Source: Dasypus novemcinctus (Eukaryota; Chordata; Mammalia; Cingulata; Dasypodidae). Taken from it: a stretch of DNA of 64,000 nucleotides. Shown one piece after another: positions 21,926-32,949 of this stretch. The position numbers and the translations under genes were made by a program. How positions within the stretch are numbered: position 1 is the stretch's first letter; each line of letters begins with the position of its first letter. The stretch is taken from positions 96,043,157 to 96,107,156 of the forward strand of contig NC_080680.1 of NCBI RefSeq assembly GCF_030445035.2, in the 5' to 3' direction. A model generated the notes under the pieces. That model was given only the letters and a program-made list of their open reading frames with translations, was not told the DNA's origin and made no database searches.

Positions 21926-24900
21926 ACACTCTGCCCTGCACAATTTAGTAGGTTATGGCAAAATATATAACAGCCTGTATTCTTCACTGCAATGTCATGC
22001 AGAACAACTCCAATGTCCCAAAAATGCCCCCATCTTATACTTCTTCTTCCTTCTTCCATCCCACTGAAACTCTCGTGGTGACTGCCTTTATGTCAATGAT
22101 AAGAGCCTTCCATTGCTATTGTAATAATAAGTCTATAGAAGAAGAAGAATAAGTCTACTTTAGTCCATTATTGATTCCCCAATCTTGAGGATTTGTGGAT
22201 GGTGATGACCAGTCTGCTTCAAATTGAGAGGGGACTTAGATCCTGTGAGGCAGATGGATGGAACTATCTTGCTTGTAGTTGCAGACACTCTCTGTTCCTT
22301 GGGATGGGTATTGTCTATCATCATCTCCTTCTTAGTGTCCTGGGTGAGTCAAATGAACAGGAGAGGAGGGGTTGCAACTCTGCTGAAATTCAGTCATCAA
22401 TTGGTACATGGACAGATCAAAGATTTAAGTCTCTGGGACATAGATTTTTCAAGTATACTGCTCTTTATAGGTTCAAGTAAAAAGAGCAGAAGAGCCAGTG
22501 GTAGTAAATTATAAATGTATCTTACTTTGTTACACTGGAAAGCATAAATTCCAAAGTAAGGCCCCCTGATAGAGTGCTGAATTCCTGAGCTGTCTGTCCT
22601 GCTCATAGTTTCTGGATATCTCCAGAGCCCTCAGGAGCTATGCTATTTGAGGCAATATTTACTTTAGCAGTCAATGAGACTTCAGGTATGCATAAGTGTA
22701 ACCTCTGTGATGAATCCAGAATTACCTTGAAGTCTCTTAGCCATATAAATTCATTTGTCTTTACACTTTCCCCCTTTTGATCAAGGACTTTTTCCAGTTG
22801 CATTGGTATTTGGTGCTTGATAGTAATCACTTGGTTCCAGGGAGGTAATCCCTAGGAGTTATGTCCCATGATGGGGAGAAAGTTGTGCATTTTTATGTTG
22901 ATTTTGGCTTAGAGAGAGGTCAAATTTGAGCAACAGGAAGTTCTCAGCAGGTAACTCTTAGGCACCCTGTAATAGTAGGCTGTTTCAGTTTCTAAAGTAA
23001 ATGTTCACAAGTGCAGTCATCAGTATCAAGTGCCCATCAATTGTCCATCCTCCCTCATTAGTCCCTCTACTGGGGAGATTCTTGTTGTCCCATTAAGGAA
23101 TGTGGCAGAGCGCCCCAGGATGGAAATTTGATATTTTTCGGTTATACTGTCAATCTCCACCCACCAAGACAATGCTCCATGAAAACTTGAACACATTCAT
23201 ATGCCTTATAGGTATGCCCCAGGTGAAACTCCTCCCATGCATCCCCATCACTGAATCCCCAAACCAGTGATCATCTCCTGCCACAGTTGTAACCCTTCTT
23301 GATGCAAAACTTCTTCAAAAATGAAGCCAACAAAACAACCAATACATTTAATAAGAAAATGAATTAATTATAGTTTTGAACTAACAAAAAAATACAAAAA
23401 AATTTTAAAATTTTTGAAATAATAAAGAATAATTTAAAAAATATGTTAAAGAAAAAAAATTGACATTATTTCTTTCATCACTGTAAGATCTGTTGTCTTC
23501 TATGTAAACTGACTTTTTCTTCCATTTATTCCCCCAGAGTCTTGTTTTATCATTTTGTGTTCAAAGAATATTTAGGTTACAGAAAAATCATGTACAGAAT
23601 GTAGGGATTCCCGTACCCAACATCCTCCCCCTTTCCCCCTTTCCCCTATCAAAAACATTTTACATATGGATGATACATTTGTTACAATGGGTGTATAAAT
23701 ATTGAAAAGTTGCTACTAACCATAGTCAATGATTTACATTATGGTTTACATTTTGGACCATATGCATTTATAAATTTTGATGAAATTCAGAATGGCTTGC
23801 CTATATCCATCTTTGCAAAATTATGTAGAACAATTCCCTCACTCCCAAAGCACCCCATGTTCCAACTAATCTATTCCTCTGGTCCCCTTTCCTCAAAACC
23901 CATGGCAACCACCAAGCTTCATTCTTTGCAGAAGAAAATTCATAATTACTTGCAAGAACATTGAGGGATTGACATACTGGCCTGTTCAAATCCCTCCCCC
24001 TATTATGCACTGCCTATGCTCTCCTCTATTTGAGAACATAACAGGACTCCTCCAGGATGGGAGTTCAACACTTTTCTGCTTATTATTTGGGTTTCCACCC
24101 ACTGATACAGCACAGTATGACAAGATGAACACTCACACACTCCCAGAAGCCTGCCCCAGGTGCACCCTGGCTTGCATGCCCCCCACATTCAATACCCTAA
24201 ACTAGTAATTCCCCCTGCTATATTAGCCAAAAAAAAAATCCCAATATGGTATTTTCATCCACATACCCACAAATCTCCAGAGTTCACGTGCACCCTCCCC
24301 CAACACTTTTCTGAGTTCCATGGACAGTCCAACCCACCGTCCCCTCACAGACCAGCACTGCCCAACCCAATATCATCACTGCACCACAGTCATGCCCATC
24401 CACTGCACAACTACAGCTTTCCACCTTACTATAGATTTTGTCCATATGGGCATTGGCTCACAAAACTCTACTCCCTTTCTGTCTCCTGTAAATCTGCTTC
24501 CCCGATTCTCACTCTGTGAGTCTGCTCAATTTGCTTAATCCATATCAGTGAGGTCATGTAATATTTGTCTTCCAGTGCCTGGCTTGCTTCACTCAACATA
24601 AGGTCTTCAAGATTCATTCATGTTATCCCATGTGTTAATACTGAATTCCTTCTTATACCTGAGTAATATTTCATTGCATGTATATACAACAATTTGCTTA
24701 TCCATTGTTCTGTTGAAGAGTTTTTGGCTTGATTCCAACTTTTGGCAATAGTGAATAATACCACTATGACATTGGAGTGCATGTATCTGTTTGTGTTCCT
24801 GCTTTCAATTCTTCTGGGTATATACTTAGCAGTGGGATTGCTGAATCATATGGCAAGTCTCTAGTTAGCCTCCTGAGGAACCTCCAAACTGTCCTCCACA

Positions 24901-25757
24901 AAGTCTGCACTATTCTACACACCCACCATCAGTGGATAAGAGTTCCCATTCCCATTCCTCACCATCCCTCCAAAACTTGTAGTCTTCTGTTTTTTTTAAT
25001 AGTCACCAGTCTACTGGGTGTAAGATAATATCTCATCATAGTTTTGATTTGCATTTCCCTAATTGATAATGAGGTTGAGTAACTTTTCATGTGATTTTTA
25101 TCCATTGTATTTCTTTTCTGGAGAAGTGTCTATTCAAATCACTTGCCCGTTTTAAAATGGGTTGTCTTTTTATTTTCAAGGTGTTAGATTTCTTTATATA
25201 TGTGGGATATTAGGCCTCTATCAGATATATGGCTACCAAATAGTTTCTCCCATTGAGTAGGCTGCCTTTTCACTTTCTAGACAAATCCCTTTGAGGTGCA
25301 ATAGTTTTTAATTTTGAGAAAGGCTCATTTGTCTATTTTTTTCTTTCATTGCTTGTGTTTTGGGTGTAAAGTTTATGAAACCATTGTCTATTACAGTATC
25401 TCCTAGATACTTCCCTACATTATCTTCTAGGAGCTTTAGGGACTTGGCACTTATATTTAGATATGATCCATCATGAATTAATTTTTGTATAGGGCATGAG
25501 ATGGTGATCCTCTCTCATTCTTTTGGATATGGATATCCAGTTCTCTAAGCACCATTTATTGAAGAGGCCATTCTCTCCCACTTGAGTGGGCTTAGTGGCC
25601 TTGTCGAATATTGTTTGATCATACATATAAGGATCTATATCGGAACTATCAATACTGTACCATTGGTCAGTGTGTCTATCCTTATGCCAATACCATGCAA
25701 TTTTGACCACTGTAGCTATGTAATATGTTATTGTTTTTTGAAACAAGAAAGAAAACA
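21926..25757 (-). mobile_element. L1 copy, 3' UTR plus ORF2 C-terminal region
   Basis: A minus-strand L1 of about 3.8 kb. The 3' UTR occupies roughly 21926-24570 and the ORF2 C-terminal region 24570-25757. A decayed frame at 25471-25758 reads WYWHKDRHTDQW and [10 protein letters not shown], both standard L1 ORF2 motifs. The terminal 150-200 nt of the 3' UTR are missing, so the 3' end is truncated. A further ORF2 piece (26040-26650) lies upstream in element orientation. Confidence 0.8.
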
Positions 25758-25944
25758 ATGTATGACTGATTAAGAATGATCAGGTTTACATGCACATAAA
25801 GCAGCATGCCAGTGATCACTATGTCTGCACAGAATTTCATACTAATTTACAGAATAAAGCAGAAGGAAATACAATGAAAGCCTCTCTCTCCTTAAGGGAT
25901 AAATGTTTTCATTTTGTGATTGCTCCCTATATACTCAGTACTGA

Positions 25945-26040
25945 TAATTTAATCTAGTGCCCCCAAAAAGGACATATTTAGGTCCTAAACCAGGTACTGT
26001 GGTTGTGAACCCATTTGTAAGTAGGTTATTTGAATATGGT
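25945..26040 (+). mobile_element. LTR 5' fragment
   Basis: 'gtgcccccaaaaaggacat' then 'ggttgtgaacccatttgtaa' resembles the 5' part of the LTR family seen at 36866 and 42340. Only about 95 bp, lying between two L1 ORF2 segments. Confidence 0.45.
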
Positions 26041-26650
26041 ATTTTATTTATTTTCTTTAATTATCCTTTTTAAAATAGATCAAATGTAGTATGTTTTAAC
26101 AACCCATAGTGTGAATCCCCCAATCTTGTCTTTCTTTTTCAATGTCTTTTTCTAGTCAGTGTCCCTTGCCTTACCAAATAAATATTTCATAGTTAGATTT
26201 CCAATTCAGTAAAAAATGTTTTAATTTTTATTGGGATTGCATTAAATCTGCATATTAGTTTGGGTAGGACAGACATCTTAGTGATGTTTAGTCTTCCAAT
26301 CCATGAACAGAGAATGTTCTTACATTTATTTAGGTCTTCTCTGATTCCTTTAACAATGTTGTGTAGTCTCCTGTGTCTAATTCCTTTACATCTATAGTTA
26401 AGTTTATTCCTAAGTATTTGATAAATTCCTTATTATGCATTTAATATTTTTAGAATCAGTACTGATTTCACTTCCCATTTCTGAAATTAGTCATTAACAT
26501 CTTCTTTTATCTTCTCTTGGTAGGGGTTTATCATTTTATTGATATTTTCAGAGTACCAATTTTTGGTTTCATTGATTTTTCTCTGCTGATTTTCTACTTC
26601 CTATTCATTGATTTGTGCCTCCTTATTATTTCTACTTTTCTGTTTAATTT
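26040..26650 (-). mobile_element. L1 ORF2 fragment (RT thumb region)
   Basis: Matches 63440-63790 base for base in many blocks ('tttttattgggattgcatt', 'agtcttccaatccatgaacag', 'tatttaggtcttct'). It is probably the continuation of the L1 at 21926-25757 beyond an inserted or rearranged 280-bp segment. Confidence 0.75.
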
Positions 26651-26689
26651 GGGTTTATGTTAATCTTAGTTTTTTCTTTTCTAGAGTCT

Positions 26690-27448
26690 TAAGGCTAAGG
26701 CATGAGTTTATATGGCTAAGAGTCTTCAAAAAAGAATCGGGAGGTCATCAGAGGAGTCGTGCTTACGCATGCCTCAGCAAGACCACAGAGACAGCCAAAG
26801 TAGGTACAACCCCAGGTACTGGTAGTCCTGAGGGCCACAGAAACCCACAGATTTGATGGTCATGGCAAATGGTTCTGGAATTCAGTGCCGAGGCAGTTAA
26901 CTCTACTTTGGAACTTGTGTTCCTGAGTGTGATGGAGTTGGACTCAAATGTGACTTTCCTGCACATGCCTCTTCTGTTACTTTTACTGAACATGTGGTTG
27001 GCACTAAGGTTGGTGTATACTCAGGAGACTTGAATGTCTGGACTCTCCATGTGCAAGCTGGGAACTCAACCTCAGCAGACTTGCAACTCCTCTGGTTCAT
27101 TGGACTTACCCAGGCTAGCTAACAGGGAGGTGAAATGGTCAACTACTGCACCAGGAACCAAGAGTGCCTACAACAGCAAGTAGGAGAATTACATCCATCA
27201 TCCATGTGAAATCTTAGTGCCCTCTCAATATAGAGGTGGAGTGGACATCACCATCCCAGGGACCACAGGATGGAGGAATAAAATATGGATTAGAGAGGAC
27301 TTACTAACATACTACTATGAAACTATTGTGACTAGTAATGGAAGAAATGGCAGCACTGATGTGGAGAAGTGGCCTCGGTAGTTGCTGAGGGCAGGGAGAG
27401 GGAAGAAGAGATGTGATGTGGAGGCATTTTTGGGACTTGGAACTGTCC
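26690..27448 (+). mobile_element. L1 3' UTR fragment lacking its 3' end
   Basis: Plus-strand 3' UTR matching 37450-38060 and continuing past the conserved AATAAA at 27279-27284. It stops abruptly after 'gggacttggaactgtcctt' without a poly(A) tail, about 0.5 kb short of the usual end. The junction into non-L1 sequence at 27449 is sharp. Confidence 0.75.
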
Positions 27449-27639
27449 TTTAAGTTTGGCCTTTCTGGATCTCAAATAAATTATCAGGATATTTAACAAA
27501 GTCTCTTCATTCCAACTATTTAAAAGTCCCATGTTAGCTGTTGTCTAACAGCAATAGCAAAGTCTTTCCCTGCCCATGTTCATGTTAGTGTTATCCAAAG
27601 ACTCAAGGGCATCTCTACACATATTTCTTTTCTTCCTTC

Positions 27640-27745
27640 CGTGTACAGCTTGCCTAAGAGAAGTAAATTGATTTCTCTATGTCTCAATTTCCTTCTCTGT
27701 GAAATGGTAGCAAAAATAATTCAGAGACTTGGTTTACTTTAAAAG
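27640..27745 (+). repeat. MIR SINE core
   Basis: 'cttgcctaagagaagtaaattg', 'tgtctcaatttccttctctg' and 'tgaaatggtagcaaaaataat' follow the MIR core. Confidence 0.7.
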
Positions 27746-27749
27746 CACA

Positions 27750-28555
27750 CTAGGGCTTGCTCTCATATGCAAAGATAAACTTTCAATAGATTTCAGTCTT
27801 TGAACAAAGGCAAAAAGCAGGGTTTGTAAAAGAAGACAAGTCAAAGAAGGAAAACAATCTTATACAAACCATTGATAGCCAGTGTTTTAGCATGATAATT
27901 TTCCATATTGACCTCTTAATCAAACATCAATAACTGAAGGTTTAATTTGAATGCTTGCACAAAGGTATGACTATTCCAAATAATGCAGACACACTTTAAT
28001 TTAATATAAATTAAATAAATACTGGAAGGCCATTTGAATACAAAAGAATACTTCTGAGGCTATACAATTGCAGGCACAATTGATTTCTTATGGTAAATTG
28101 TAGATATCATTTGTCTAAATTTAATTGGTCTATTGTAGAGGAAAAACACATTGGAGGAAATTAAGTAAAAAGGGAATCATACAAAGAAGAGGGGACACGT
28201 CACAAGATAGGAAGATGTTGGTAAAATTTATTTAACATAAGTTTGTCTTTTTTTTTATACTGTCAAACAATGCAAATTAGTTTTACCTTGAATAACATTA
28301 TTAATGTGTCCTTCATGCTTTACAATTTATTTCCCATTTTACTCACATGGACTATTTGCAACACTAATTTCCATGAGTAAAATGAAAAAACAAACACACT
28401 TTGGAAAATTTTTTTACATCAAGGTTATCTCTTGATGTCAGAGATCCTGCAATATTCATAACAGAACTCACAGAACCTATACTATAGACTAAGTAATAAG
28501 TTCTTCATAAATATTCAAAGCCCCCTGAAATATACTACAACATCACCCTGTACTT
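27750..28555. other. No gene recognised
   Basis: AT-rich DNA without a convincing ORF. The part at 28300-28400 faintly resembles the MIR/MIR3 'tttacatttattatctcatt' region, but too weakly to call. Confidence 0.4.
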
Positions 28556-28559
28556 CATC

Positions 28560-28745
28560 GTGACTCAACATGGGTGTGTCTACATGCTCAAGATCCATCT
28601 TTCATAAAATACTTGAAGCTTCAGGAGAGCAAAGTATGTGTTCTCTTGTTTGCCACGCTAACCCTAATACACAAAATTATGCCCAGTACCAAGTTAGAAC
28701 TCAATAAATATTTGTGGAAGGAAGGAATAAAAGACTGAAAGAGGG
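28560..28745 (+). repeat. L2 LINE 3' end
   Basis: 'cttgaagcttcaggagagcaaag', 'tgcccagtacca' and 'gaactcaataaatatttgtgga' match the L2 3' end pattern (CTCCTTGAGGGCAGGGA ... CTCAATAAATGTTTGTTGAA). Confidence 0.65.
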
Positions 28746-28959
28746 AAAGGAAAGAAAGGAAAAATAATTAAATCACCAATAAATATTTATTTCATTGTAA
28801 TTATGCACTATGTACTGAGCTAGTGTAGGAAACACATTTGGTGTAAAAAAGTCATTTCTCAGAGATTGTCACATGATAAGGTGAAGAGGAGGTGAAGGAG
28901 AAGGAGGTGAGGATCATGAAGACTTCTCCTTCAAGAGGCAAAAATATTTAAAGCTAAAA

Positions 28960-29110
28960 CCATGAGTTTTAATCAAGCAGATAGGTGTTTGAGTTCTGGT
29001 GCAGTCATGTATTTGCTTTGGTTCCAGCACATATAAAATTGAAAGCATGAACATGTACTTTGTAGTGTTGCAGAGAGAATAAAATGAGCTAAAGCTAACA
29101 AGGGCTTAAA
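28960..29110 (+). repeat. MIR SINE, decayed
   Basis: 'gtttgagttctggtgcagtc', 'gttgcagagagaataaaatgag' and the 'acaagggcttaaag' end are in MIR order. Confidence 0.5.
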
Positions 29111-29144
29111 GAATAAAAAACATGCTTGCTATTCTTACTTCCTT

Positions 29145-29527
29145 GGTGGAGTTCTTTGAAGTATGAACCACCAAAAACATGCTCTTATTTTAATCCATGC
29201 CTGTTGGTATTAACGCATTGTAACTAGGACTTTTGATGAGGTTAATTCAGTTAAGGTGTGTCCCACCTCAATCAGGATGGGTCTTAATCCTATTACTGAA
29301 GTCTTTATAAATAGAAAGAATACAGAAAACAAGACATAGAAAGCTACAGAAGGAAGAAGCTAAAAGCAACGAAACCTGAAAAGAAGGGAGAGGTCAGAAG
29401 ACACACTCACGTGACTTGCCATGTGGTAGAGGAGCCAAGGACCACTGGTAACCAGTCTTTGGGAAGGCTGCATCAGCTTGATGATGCCTTGATTCGGACA
29501 TTTTCAAAGACCATTAGTCATAAGTGA
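29145..29527 (+). mobile_element. LTR (family B), main part
   Basis: Starts TGGTGG and shares block order with the LTR at 42340-43871: 'cagttaaggtgtg', 'cttaatcctattactgaagtc', 'aaagcaacgaaacctgaaa', 'catgtggtagaggag' and 'ggtaaccagtctttggg'. It is interrupted near its 3' end by an L1 and resumes at 29939. Confidence 0.65.
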
Positions 29528-29938
29528 ATAAATCATTCTAGCAATGTAAGAACTTTTATCATTGATGCAGAAGCAGCAGCCACTGGAAATTCTGAGGAGG
29601 CAGGGAAAGGAAAACTGATATAATAGGGGGGGCGTTTTTGGGACTTGGGAATTGTCCTGAATGACATTGCAATAACAGGTACAGATGATTCTACATCTTG
29701 CCATAACATACAAAGTTTGGGGGGAGTGTAAACTACAATGTAACACAATCCATGCTTAGTGGCAATGCTCCAAAATGTGTTTATCAATTTTAATGACTGT
29801 ATCACACTAATGAAGGAAATTGTTAATGTGGAAAAATGTTGGAGAAGTAGGGAGCGGGACATATGGGAATCCCCTTTGTTTTTTTATGTAACAGTCATGT
29901 AATCTAACTATCTTTTAAAAATATATATATATATATAT
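29528..29938 (+). mobile_element. Short 5'-truncated L1 inside an LTR
   Basis: L1 3' end of about 410 bp ('gggggcgtttttgggacttgg', 'gggaatccccttt'), ending in a short (TA)n stretch at 29922-29939. Removing it restores the LTR sequence 'aataaattcccat'. Confidence 0.7.
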
Positions 29939-30008
29939 TTAAATTCCCATTTTTTTAAGCCCAAACATTTCATGGTATTTGTTTCAAGTAGTTTAGGAAA
30001 TTAAAGCA
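29939..30008 (+). mobile_element. LTR (family B), 3' end
   Basis: 'aaattcccatttttttaagcc', 'catttcatggtatttg' and the CA end at 30008 parallel 43805-43871. Confidence 0.6.
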
Positions 30009-30467
30009 GATTTTATTTGCTTGGAGCAATCTAAGGAAACTAAGACACTATGGAAGATGATACAATTATGTAGCTTGTTCTGAAATATAATTCCTCATTA
30101 TTAAAGTAAAGAAACCTTAGGATTCAAAGAAAACAGAAATGAAAATGTGTCGTGACAGTCAATTCCACAAGTGAAATTAAATGGGACAAAGAGAGGGGAA
30201 AGCAAATCTCCAAAAGCATACTCTAAACCTTATGGATAGACAGTGAATAAGATAAGGAAATATCTGCCTGGGGTTTTTCTGTAGGGTTATTAAATATAAA
30301 TATCAGTATAAGGAAGTGGGGAAAGTATCCAAGCAGTGACAAAGGGAGAATAAAATTAACAAGAGTATTAGGAAGTTGTGAATGATAGAGATGATTATCA
30401 CACAATACCTCAAGGAAAGTGATTTACCAAAGTCATTGCATGAGTTAATAATTAACCTGTGTAATTA
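30009..30467. other. 3' flank of the OR gene, no further gene
   Basis: AT-rich sequence directly downstream of the OR stop codon. It would include any 3' UTR and polyadenylation site. No second gene seen. Confidence 0.4.
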
Positions 30468-31406
30468 TCATTTACAAGAAGAGTTCACCCTCTTGATAAG
30501 TCTCCCCAGAGACCTTTTCATGTCCTTGTTCTTGAGGCTGTAGATAAAGGGGTTCAGCATGGGAATGACTACCATGTACACTATGGAAGCAATAATGCTG
30601 TTGTTTGAGTTGCTAGGTGATGGGAAAAAATACAGTCCAAAAATTGTTCCATAGAATAACAAAACCACAGAGATGTGGGAGCCACATGTGGAAAAGGCTT
30701 TATAAATGCCTTTGGTAGAAGGGACCCTCAGAACAGAGATCCCAATACGGACATATGAGAACAATATACCATTCAATGGAAGGATTGTAGACATCCCCCC
30801 TAGGATAAAGATAATCAGGTCATTGAGGGAGGTGTCTGAGCAAGAGAGCTTGAGAAGAGCAGCAAGATCACATAAGAAATGGGGAATGGCCCTGTTGTCA
30901 CAGAAGGACAGTGGGACTAGAAAGAGAGTGTGAGAGAGGGCAATGGCACAGGAAAGGACCCAAGATCCAATCACTAGAAAAACACACAATTCGTCCCTCA
31001 TGATGGTGGTGTAATGGAGACAGTGACAGATGGCCACATACCGATCATATGCCATAACTGTGAGAAGGAGGTTATCAAGGCAACCAAAAAGTATAAAGAA
31101 ATACACCTGTGAAATGCACCCTGCATAAGAGATGGACTGGCATTGAGTTTGCATGTTCATCAGCATCTTTGGGACAGTGACAGAAGAAAAGGAAACATCA
31201 GTGAGGGCCAAGTGGCTAAGGAAGAAGTACATGGGGGTATGGAGGTGAGAGTCGAGCCTGATGAGTAGGATGATGAGCAGGTTCCCCAGCACTGTGGTGA
31301 GGTACATGCCCAGGAACATAGCGAAGTACATAGCCTGATGTTCTTGTTGCATGGGAAGCCCCAGGAGAAGGAATTCAGATATACTGCTCTGGTTCTCAGT
31401 CCACAT
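30468..31406 (-). CDS. Olfactory receptor, OR1J-like, intact
   Basis: An intact single-exon odorant receptor of 312 residues, the usual length for class II receptors. It is a seven-transmembrane GPCR expected to signal through Golf in olfactory cilia. Visible landmarks: N-glycosylation site NQS at 5-7; GN at 41-42 in TM1; [10 protein letters not shown] at 55-64; C97 and C179 for the extracellular disulfide; MAYDRYVAIC at 118-127 with the DRY arginine at 122; KAFSTCGSH at 236-244 in TM6; PMLNPFIYSLKNKDMK at 282-297 in TM7. The second-loop motif that is usually HPLHY reads HCLHY, with Cys at 129. ATG is at 31404-31406 and the stop at 30468-30470. It fits the OR1J group best; other OR1 subfamilies are possible. 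The nearest paralogue is the pseudogene at 6742-7623. A ligand cannot be predicted. Confidence 0.95.
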   Translation of the reverse strand: MWTENQSSISEFLLLGLPMQQEHQAMYFAMFLGMYLTTVLGNLLIILLIRLDSHLHTPMYFFLSHLALTDVSFSSVTVPKMLMNMQTQCQSISYAGCISQVYFFILFGCLDNLLLTVMAYDRYVAICHCLHYTTIMRDELCVFLVIGSWVLSCAIALSHTLFLVPLSFCDNRAIPHFLCDLAALLKLSCSDTSLNDLIIFILGGMSTILPLNGILFSYVRIGISVLRVPSTKGIYKAFSTCGSHISVVLLFYGTIFGLYFFPSPSNSNNSIIASIVYMVVIPMLNPFIYSLKNKDMKRSLGRLIKRVNSSCK

Positions 31407-31440
31407 TTTGCTCTTTTATATGGTGAGGAAGAAGAAGTGT
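31407..31440 (-). promoter_or_regulatory. Possible splice acceptor just 5' of the OR start
   Basis: On the minus strand a pyrimidine-rich run (ttccaacacttcttcttcctc) is followed by 'accatataaaag' a few bases before the ATG. OR coding exons usually lie downstream of a noncoding exon and a splice acceptor, so this is a candidate acceptor. No transcript evidence is available. Confidence 0.3.
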
Positions 31441-31644
31441 TGGAAATCTCAGGGACCTAGAAAAGATGATCAGGCCCATTATATTCCATACTGTAATTCT
31501 GAGAAAACAATGATTTTTAACTACACTCCTATTAATTTCCCACTCCTATGTATACATGTGTCTCTATTCTATCCCATTCTGGCTTGAGGAAATCAGTACA
31601 CACAAAGACAAACCAACAAGATCTCATTGCACAGAAATAGGAGG

Positions 31645-31855
31645 GTGTTCACTCTTTCAGTCAACAATTTACTGAATACTGGGTGTGAATCCAGACCTCT
31701 ATTAGGCATTGCAAATGTAGCTATGAATATGAACAACAAGATTCCTGCCCTCTCTGAGTTTAGATCTTGATGTTCTTAGAGGGATGATTTATTAATACAA
31801 TATCAACACAAAGCCAAACCTCAATAATTCACTCTGGCAGAAATATATATGGGTC
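31645..31855 (-). repeat. L2-type LINE fragment in OR 5' flank
   Basis: 'caacaatttactgaatactgg', 'attaggcattgcaaatgtag' and 'attcctgccctctctgagttt' match the reversed L2 3' region. It pairs with the remnant at 7830-7965. Confidence 0.55.
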
Positions 31856-32089
31856 TTCAAAAGCAGCTATTAGTTGTTTTGGCCTTAAAGGAATTTGAAA
31901 CTTCCAGGGCTGAGGTAGATTTCTTGAAACATTGTCACACACTTCCTGTAAAGTAGGTTGGGTCCTTTGGACCAAGAACTATAAACTCATTGATACTTTA
32001 GAAATGGGTGCTCATTTAAAATCCTTTGCCACTGGAATATATCCTAAACAAGAATATTTGATGAACTATCTTTCTTAATAGTTGTGAAC

Positions 32090-32430
32090 ACCTTGGGGTA
32101 TACATTATATGCTGACCACTGAGCTAATAGCTTTATATACATTTCCTAATTAAATCCATACATGATGCCTACATTCCCAGATAAAATCTTCACAGCTACA
32201 TATAAGAATTTAGCTAAGATGCTCTTCTCCCTTTTTAGGTGTTAGAAATAGAAACATAAATTATATAAATTCAGTAGGCATACAACAGTAGGGGACACAT
32301 ATGTCAGGTATGGGTGTGCAATTATATGTAATTGCCATTTTCTGTAGGTTAAAGTTGTCAAAAATTGGCTACTTCATGTATTTCAATGAAATATGTGATC
32401 ACAGTCCATGCTCTTAACCACTATACATGG
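32090..32430 (+). repeat. MIR3-like SINE in OR 5' flank
   Basis: 'ccactgagctaatagctttatat', 'tttcctaattaaatcc' and the closing 'gtccatgctcttaaccactat' give the order of a MIR3-type element. The element at 8440-8690 occupies the corresponding position upstream of the OR pseudogene. Confidence 0.6.
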
Positions 32431-32639
32431 AAGTTTCCCCCTTTGTTGGCTGGAGCATCAGGAGCCCTGAGTTATTTTAAGACTGCGAGGAAGCCAAAGC
32501 TGCCCAGAATATTCTGCCTTCCATCCCTAAATAATTTCTTTCATTCATATTTACATGTTATAAATGATATAATGCTCTCACATAAGTTATTTTCTATTCA
32601 AACTATAAATGTTTAAGAAGGCCCAATAATAGTTCAAAA

Positions 32640-32785
32640 GGGAAATGTGATGCCTTTGATTTTACAGCTACAGGGACTGTACCTGAGACTATGTGACTTC
32701 CCCAAATTCTCACACTTATTTGGTGGTGATTCTGTACTCTAAGTTCATTCAGCCAGATGCCTATCATTACCTTGCCTGGACATTA
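32640..32785 (+). repeat. MIR SINE in OR 5' flank
   Basis: 'gattttacagctacagggactg', 'actatgtgacttccccaaa' and 'tgattctgtactctaagttc' are the MIR core. It pairs with the MIR split by an L1 at 8880-8948 and 9605-9670. Confidence 0.65.
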
Positions 32786-32949
32786 AGTTAAAATGAAGGA
32801 TTGCAGAACTCTCAGAGTCTCAGTCACACTCAGGTATATGAAAGTGTCAGCAGATCTATTTTGGAAGTTGCTTGATGCATTGTCACCTCATCTGATGGTG
32901 TCCTAGAAGGAGGGAACTTAAGGAAATATTTTATGTCCTCTGGCACATC

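Noticed and set aside
22193-22514. Overlapping plus-strand ORFs of about 95 codons
   Set aside because: Antisense to L1 3' UTR. Equivalent frames recur in other copies only where decay permits, and nothing matches a protein family.
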